Part shown: positions 60,550 to 64,000 of the stretch, in pieces
Layout: each line of letters starts with the position of its first letter
Numbering within the stretch: position 1 is the stretch's first letter
From: Kribbella kalugense
Lineage (GTDB): Bacteria; Actinomycetota; Actinomycetes; Propionibacteriales; Kribbellaceae
Direction: 5' to 3'
Length of the DNA: 64,000 bases
Assembly: GCF_004365875.1 (NCBI RefSeq)
Contig: NZ_SODF01000001.1
Coordinates: 1,922,001-1,986,000 of the forward strand
The notes under the pieces: model-generated
Told to the model about the DNA's origin: nothing
The model's input: only the letters and a program-made list of their open reading frames with translations
Database searches by the model: none
Program-made: the position numbers and the translations under genes

Positions 60550-63468
60550 ATGGGGGGTCTACGGCCCGATCATCGCTTCGCCGGACGCGTTGCCGAACAA
60601 CAGTTTCTCGGCGAAGTACTGCGTGATGCCGTGGCCGGACGTCCGCGCGCGATCGTCGTCCATGGCGAAGCCGGCATCGGCAAGACGCGACTGATCCGTG
60701 AGACCTGCGGAGGTTCGCAGCTCCAGGTCCTCTGGGGTTCCTGCGTGCGCTTCGGCGGCGCCTCGGTTCCGTTCGCGCCGATCATCGGACTGCTGCAGGA
60801 CTGGCTGGCTCGGGCGGATACCGGCGAACGAGCCGAGGTGCTCGACGGGCTCGACGGGCTGGCTGCGTTACTGCCCTCGCTCGGAGGCAGCACAGTCGCC
60901 ACGACCAGGCTGCCCGTCCTGGTCGATCTGGCGACCAACCGGATCGCGAAACGACGTCCGACCGTGCTGGTCGTCGATGATCTGCAGTGGGCCGACGTCG
61001 CGTCGCTCGACGTGTTGTCGTACCTGATCGCCGGCTTCCGGGACCAGCCGCTGGTGCTGATCGCGACCAGCCGGACCGAGGAGCGACCGGAAGGTCATCC
61101 GCTGCATGCCTGGCTGGCGGACATGCGGCGGATGCCGTTGTACAGCGAGATCCGGTTGGAGCCACTGGACCTGGATGCCACCAGCGCTCAGATCGAAGGC
61201 TTGCTGGGGACAGCGCCTGACCCCGGGCTCGTCGCCGAGGTTCTGGCCAGGTCGGACGGAAATCCGTACCTGATCGAGCTGATGGTCCGCGGTCTGTCCG
61301 GATCGGAACGCACCCTCCCCGCGATCGTCCCGGTGGCGCTCCGCGAAGCCCTGCTCGCCGCCTGGCACAGCCTGTCCGACGAGGCGCGGCTGGTGACCAG
61401 GATCCTCGCCGTCGGCGGCCGGCCGACGTCATCCGCCGTACTGACCGAGGTCGCCGCCGGCCATGGACTGAAGGCGGACCTGATCGGTCATTGGCTGTCG
61501 GAGGCGCAGGATCGCGGCGTGGCGACCGCCGCCGGTGGTAGCACCTGGTGGTTCCGGCACCCGCTGCTTGCCGAGGTGCTGTACGACGGACTGTCGCCCG
61601 ACGAAGCCGCCGACCTCCATGCCCGCTACATCCGGGTGCTGGACGAGCGGCCCACTGAGGTGACGGCCGCTGACCTCGCCGTCCACCATGAGAAGGCCGG
61701 CGACATCGATGCCACGTATCGCTGGTCACTCGTTGCGGCGGATCAGGCAGCGCGACTGCGGGCACCCTCGGAAGAGGCGATCGAGCTCCGCCGGGCGTGT
61801 GCGGTCTGGCAGTCGGTGTCACCGGCCGTCCGCGGAACGCTCGACGACAGGATCGGACTGCTACGACGGACGGGCCTGGTGTGCGATCGAGCCGGCCGGC
61901 CGGACGTTGTGGTGACGCTTCTCACCGAGGCTTTGAGCCTGCTGGACCAAGCGCAGGACCCGGAGCTGGCCTGCGAGCTGATGATCGTGCTGGCAAACGG
62001 TCGCTGGCAGTCGACAACTCCCGGCTCGGCGGACCTGGAAGAGATCCACGCCGCGATTGCACTGACCGAGGACAACCCGGACAGCGCTGGGCGCGCCAGA
62101 GCCTTCGCCGAGCTGGCGGAGTACGAGGACATGTACGGCATGCCGGACAGCACGGGCCATGCGGAGGAATCCGTCCGGGTCGCGTTGCGGTCGGGCTCGC
62201 CGGCGGCTCTCGGCAGGGCACTCTGCGCCCGCGCAGCCGTGTACGACAGGACAGCGCCGCTGGATTCGCTCGCCGACGCGGATCGCTCGGAGCAGTTGGC
62301 ACGGTCCTGCGGCGATCTCGACACCTCCGTCAACGCCGGCATCTGGCGCTTCGACGCCCTGCACGCGCTCGGCCGGCGAGGCGACGCAGCTGACGTCACG
62401 CGCGCTGCCTACCAGGACGCCGTCGCAGCCGGCGCCGGCATCTGGGCCTACTTCCTCGCCTACCAGGCCGCCCTCGAGCTGATCGACCTCGGCCGCTGGA
62501 ACGAGTGCCGGGCGATGCTGCGATCAGCCGTGGCGGCACGCTGCAACGGCATCCCCGGAGCAGGGATCAGGTTGGCCGCGAGCCTGCTGGCGGTCCGATC
62601 GGGGCGGATCGAGGAGGCGCGGCAGCATTTCGATCGGGCCCTGGAGCTGGTCTCCGAGGACTTCAACCCGCTCCGCCCGGTGATGACCGTCGCCGGTATC
62701 GAACTGATGAGCGCCGAAGGTCACGTCGCCGACGCCGTGAGCTGGGCTCGCCCCCGGCTGTCCGTTCCCGAATATCCCGAGCCGGACGACGACGAGGCGC
62801 TTCCGGTGTATGCGTTCGCAGCGGCCGAGACCGCCCGGGACGCCGGTCAGCACGGCCTTGCGGCCTCGGAGTCGGTCGACAGCGTTCTTGCCGACTGGGC
62901 GTGGGAGCCGTTCGCCCACGCCCTCGGCGGGGTGGACGCTCAGGCGATGAAACGGGCGCTGGTGGCGGCCGAGCTGGCCCGCTGCCGCAACACCGCGGAT
63001 CAATCCGACCTCTGGCGTCAGGTCATCGAAACCGCGAGTACGGCGGGAAGTCGCTGGCACGAGGCCGTGGCCCAGTGGCGCTGCGCCGAAGCGAGCTTGA
63101 CGAGCGGCTGGCCACCGTCGAAGGCGGCCGATCTGCTACGACACGCGCATCTCCGCGCGGTCGAACTCGGTGCCCGGCCCTTGCAGACCGAGATCGAGTC
63201 GCTGGCCCGCCGATCGAAGATCGATCTCAGCGCGCCGATCCCGGTCGTGCACGATGCCGGCGACGCACGGTTGGCGGCGCTCACCGAGCGCGAGCGGGAG
63301 GTGCTGTCGTTCCTGGTGGCCGGCCGGTCCAACGGTGAGATCGCGAAGGAGCTCTTCATCAGCGACAAGACGGTCAGCGTGCACGTGTCCAACATTCTTC
63401 GGAAGACCGGGACGACGAGCCGGGTGGCGGCCGCCGCTCTGGCTGAGCGACGGCCGCCGGGTCAGTGA
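60550..63468 (+). CDS. Large LuxR-family (LAL) transcriptional regulator with AAA/NACHT-like ATPase
   Basis: A 972-residue regulator. The N-terminal ATPase has Walker A HGEAGIGKTR at 38-47 and Walker B VLVVDDLQWAD near 140; the middle ~550 residues look like helical repeats (TPR/MalT-like), and the LuxR HTH is at about 908-965 (LTEREREVLSFLVAGRSNGE, then DKTVSVHVSNILRKTGTTSR). LAL proteins activate target genes when ATP and an inducer are bound, and many control secondary metabolism or transport. The ATG at 60550 is used, but the ribosome-binding site is not ideal, so the start may differ slightly. The final 7 bases overlap the small convergent gene. Confidence 0.92.
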   Translation: MGGLRPDHRFAGRVAEQQFLGEVLRDAVAGRPRAIVVHGEAGIGKTRLIRETCGGSQLQVLWGSCVRFGGASVPFAPIIGLLQDWLARADTGERAEVLDGLDGLAALLPSLGGSTVATTRLPVLVDLATNRIAKRRPTVLVVDDLQWADVASLDVLSYLIAGFRDQPLVLIATSRTEERPEGHPLHAWLADMRRMPLYSEIRLEPLDLDATSAQIEGLLGTAPDPGLVAEVLARSDGNPYLIELMVRGLSGSERTLPAIVPVALREALLAAWHSLSDEARLVTRILAVGGRPTSSAVLTEVAAGHGLKADLIGHWLSEAQDRGVATAAGGSTWWFRHPLLAEVLYDGLSPDEAADLHARYIRVLDERPTEVTAADLAVHHEKAGDIDATYRWSLVAADQAARLRAPSEEAIELRRACAVWQSVSPAVRGTLDDRIGLLRRTGLVCDRAGRPDVVVTLLTEALSLLDQAQDPELACELMIVLANGRWQSTTPGSADLEEIHAAIALTEDNPDSAGRARAFAELAEYEDMYGMPDSTGHAEESVRVALRSGSPAALGRALCARAAVYDRTAPLDSLADADRSEQLARSCGDLDTSVNAGIWRFDALHALGRRGDAADVTRAAYQDAVAAGAGIWAYFLAYQAALELIDLGRWNECRAMLRSAVAARCNGIPGAGIRLAASLLAVRSGRIEEARQHFDRALELVSEDFNPLRPVMTVAGIELMSAEGHVADAVSWARPRLSVPEYPEPDDDEALPVYAFAAAETARDAGQHGLAASESVDSVLADWAWEPFAHALGGVDAQAMKRALVAAELARCRNTADQSDLWRQVIETASTAGSRWHEAVAQWRCAEASLTSGWPPSKAADLLRHAHLRAVELGARPLQTEIESLARRSKIDLSAPIPVVHDAGDARLAALTEREREVLSFLVAGRSNGEIAKELFISDKTVSVHVSNILRKTGTTSRVAAAALAERRPPGQ

Positions 63469-63731
63469 ACCTGCGCTGGATGACGACGCCGATAGGCCCA
63501 GAGGACTGCCAGGGCGATGCCGGCGCCACCGATGGCGCTCGCACCGGCCTGCACGGCCTCGGTGACGGCGTCGTCGACCTGGATCGTCGCTCCCGGGTCG
63601 TGGACAACCACGACAGGCGTGCGGTAGTCGTCCTCCGGGTCGATCGGGTACGCCGATGCCTGGACCGCGCCGGCCACGGCGAACCCGCAAGCCACGACGG
63701 GTACTGCGATGAAGGTGCAGATGTGCTTCAC
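63462..63731 (-). CDS. Small secreted/membrane protein, 89 aa
   Basis: An 89-residue protein with a signal peptide (about 1-27, TFIAVPVVACGFAVAGAVQA), an extracellular segment rich in Asp/Val (DPEDDYRTPVVVVHDPGATI), and a C-terminal transmembrane helix (about 66-82) ending in a basic YRRRHPAQVH tail. The arrangement resembles small surface-anchored actinobacterial proteins. No function is known. Its end overlaps the LAL regulator end by 7 bases; possible regulation by that protein is inference only. Confidence 0.75.
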   Translation of the reverse strand: MKHICTFIAVPVVACGFAVAGAVQASAYPIDPEDDYRTPVVVVHDPGATIQVDDAVTEAVQAGASAIGGAGIALAVLWAYRRRHPAQVH

Positions 63732-63840
63732 GGTTCCTCCTCACGGCGCGGATCGCCGTCTGTATTCACCGTGCGACCGGACCACCGGTCACCACATCGG
63801 GCGTTCCCCCTCAGATCCGCGACGTACCCCCTTAGCCACC

Positions 63841-64000
63841 TCAGGCCAGGCGTTTGGCCAAGGCCGTGGCGGCTGCGTCGTCTTTGATCTCGCGGATACC
63901 GACGATCGGGGTGACGGTGACGAATCCGGCCGCTAGGAGGGCCTCGTCGGAGCCGGCTACCGGGTTGGGCTGGACCGGCTCGATCTCGATCATCGGCTCG
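63841..64000 (-). CDS. C-terminal part of a probable SurE 5'/3'-nucleotidase (5' end outside window)
   Basis: The minus strand is open from the window edge to TGA at 63841-63843 and encodes about 52 residues ending in ALAKRLA. The SDEALLAAGFVTVTPIVGIRE segment resembles the end of SurE phosphatases (AAGYVTVTPL). Only the tail is present, so catalytic residues cannot be checked. A domain-edge match of this length is suggestive, not conclusive. Confidence 0.5.
   Translation of the reverse strand, partial: EPMIEIEPVQPNPVAGSDEALLAAGFVTVTPIVGIREIKDDAAATALAKRLA

Overview
The window is high-GC actinobacterial chromosomal DNA. GTG starts are common, 4-base ATGA/GTGA gene overlaps are frequent, and no IS element, CRISPR array or rRNA gene was seen. 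The strongest taxonomic signal is the minus-strand block 13415-23090: CDP-alcohol phosphatidyltransferase, DUF881, Sbp, DUF881, gcvH, FHA protein, FtsR-type MerR, DUF151, second MerR, gcvP. This is the gene order of the Mycobacterium tuberculosis Rv1822-Rv1832 region. Style and gene mix suggest a Propionibacteriales/Kribbella-like soil actinomycete; that genus-level guess is inference.

Region by region. 1-2183 is a small accessory-looking stretch with a Mom-like/GNAT-like protein and a YunG-like papain-fold protein. 2266-8860 is a five-gene, translationally coupled NRPS-independent siderophore operon (decarboxylase, NIS synthetase, acyltransferase, N-hydroxylase, second NIS synthetase). Its order matches rhizobactin rhbBCDEF, and a putative iron box precedes it. 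8944-12069 holds an orphan 768-aa protein, an odd tRNA-like gene and a HigBA-type toxin-antitoxin pair. 12117-23090 is a serine hydrolase plus the conserved gcv/division block, with a single-aptamer glycine riboswitch before gcvP. 23282-29914 has an ECF42-type sigma factor with its DGPF partner, a methyltransferase, a GH92/GT4 pair and a GNAT protein. 29916-34148 has the SOS mutasome genes imuA'-imuB under a perfect palindromic LexA box, a zinc-ribbon protein, a PPOX/F420-type protein and a PIG-L deacetylase.

34111-45294 is a large catabolic locus. An NMT1/THI5-type ABC importer is followed by Ldh2, Rid, FAA hydrolase, a GntR regulator, SDR, FAD monooxygenase, cupin and amidohydrolase. A quinone oxidoreductase-like gene and a second, closely similar GntR gene lie beyond. 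Related inverted repeats before the first gene and before the oxidoreductase gene are likely GntR operators. The substrate is unknown, but the enzyme set suggests an aromatic or heteroaromatic acid.

45668-53000 contains a NarL-type two-component system, a divergent MarR/azoreductase pair, an RlmA-type rRNA methyltransferase, an ABC-2 exporter and a LolA/RseB-fold protein. 52928-58995 is a cobalamin operon led by a B12 riboswitch: fused ChlI/ChlD chelatase, cobO, cobB, an unusual CobE-BluB fusion with an extra C-terminal domain, and a scramblase/LURP-like gene closed by a strong terminator hairpin. 59046-64000 has a secreted beta-propeller protein, a large LuxR (LAL) regulator, a tiny membrane protein and the C-terminus of a probable SurE nucleotidase.
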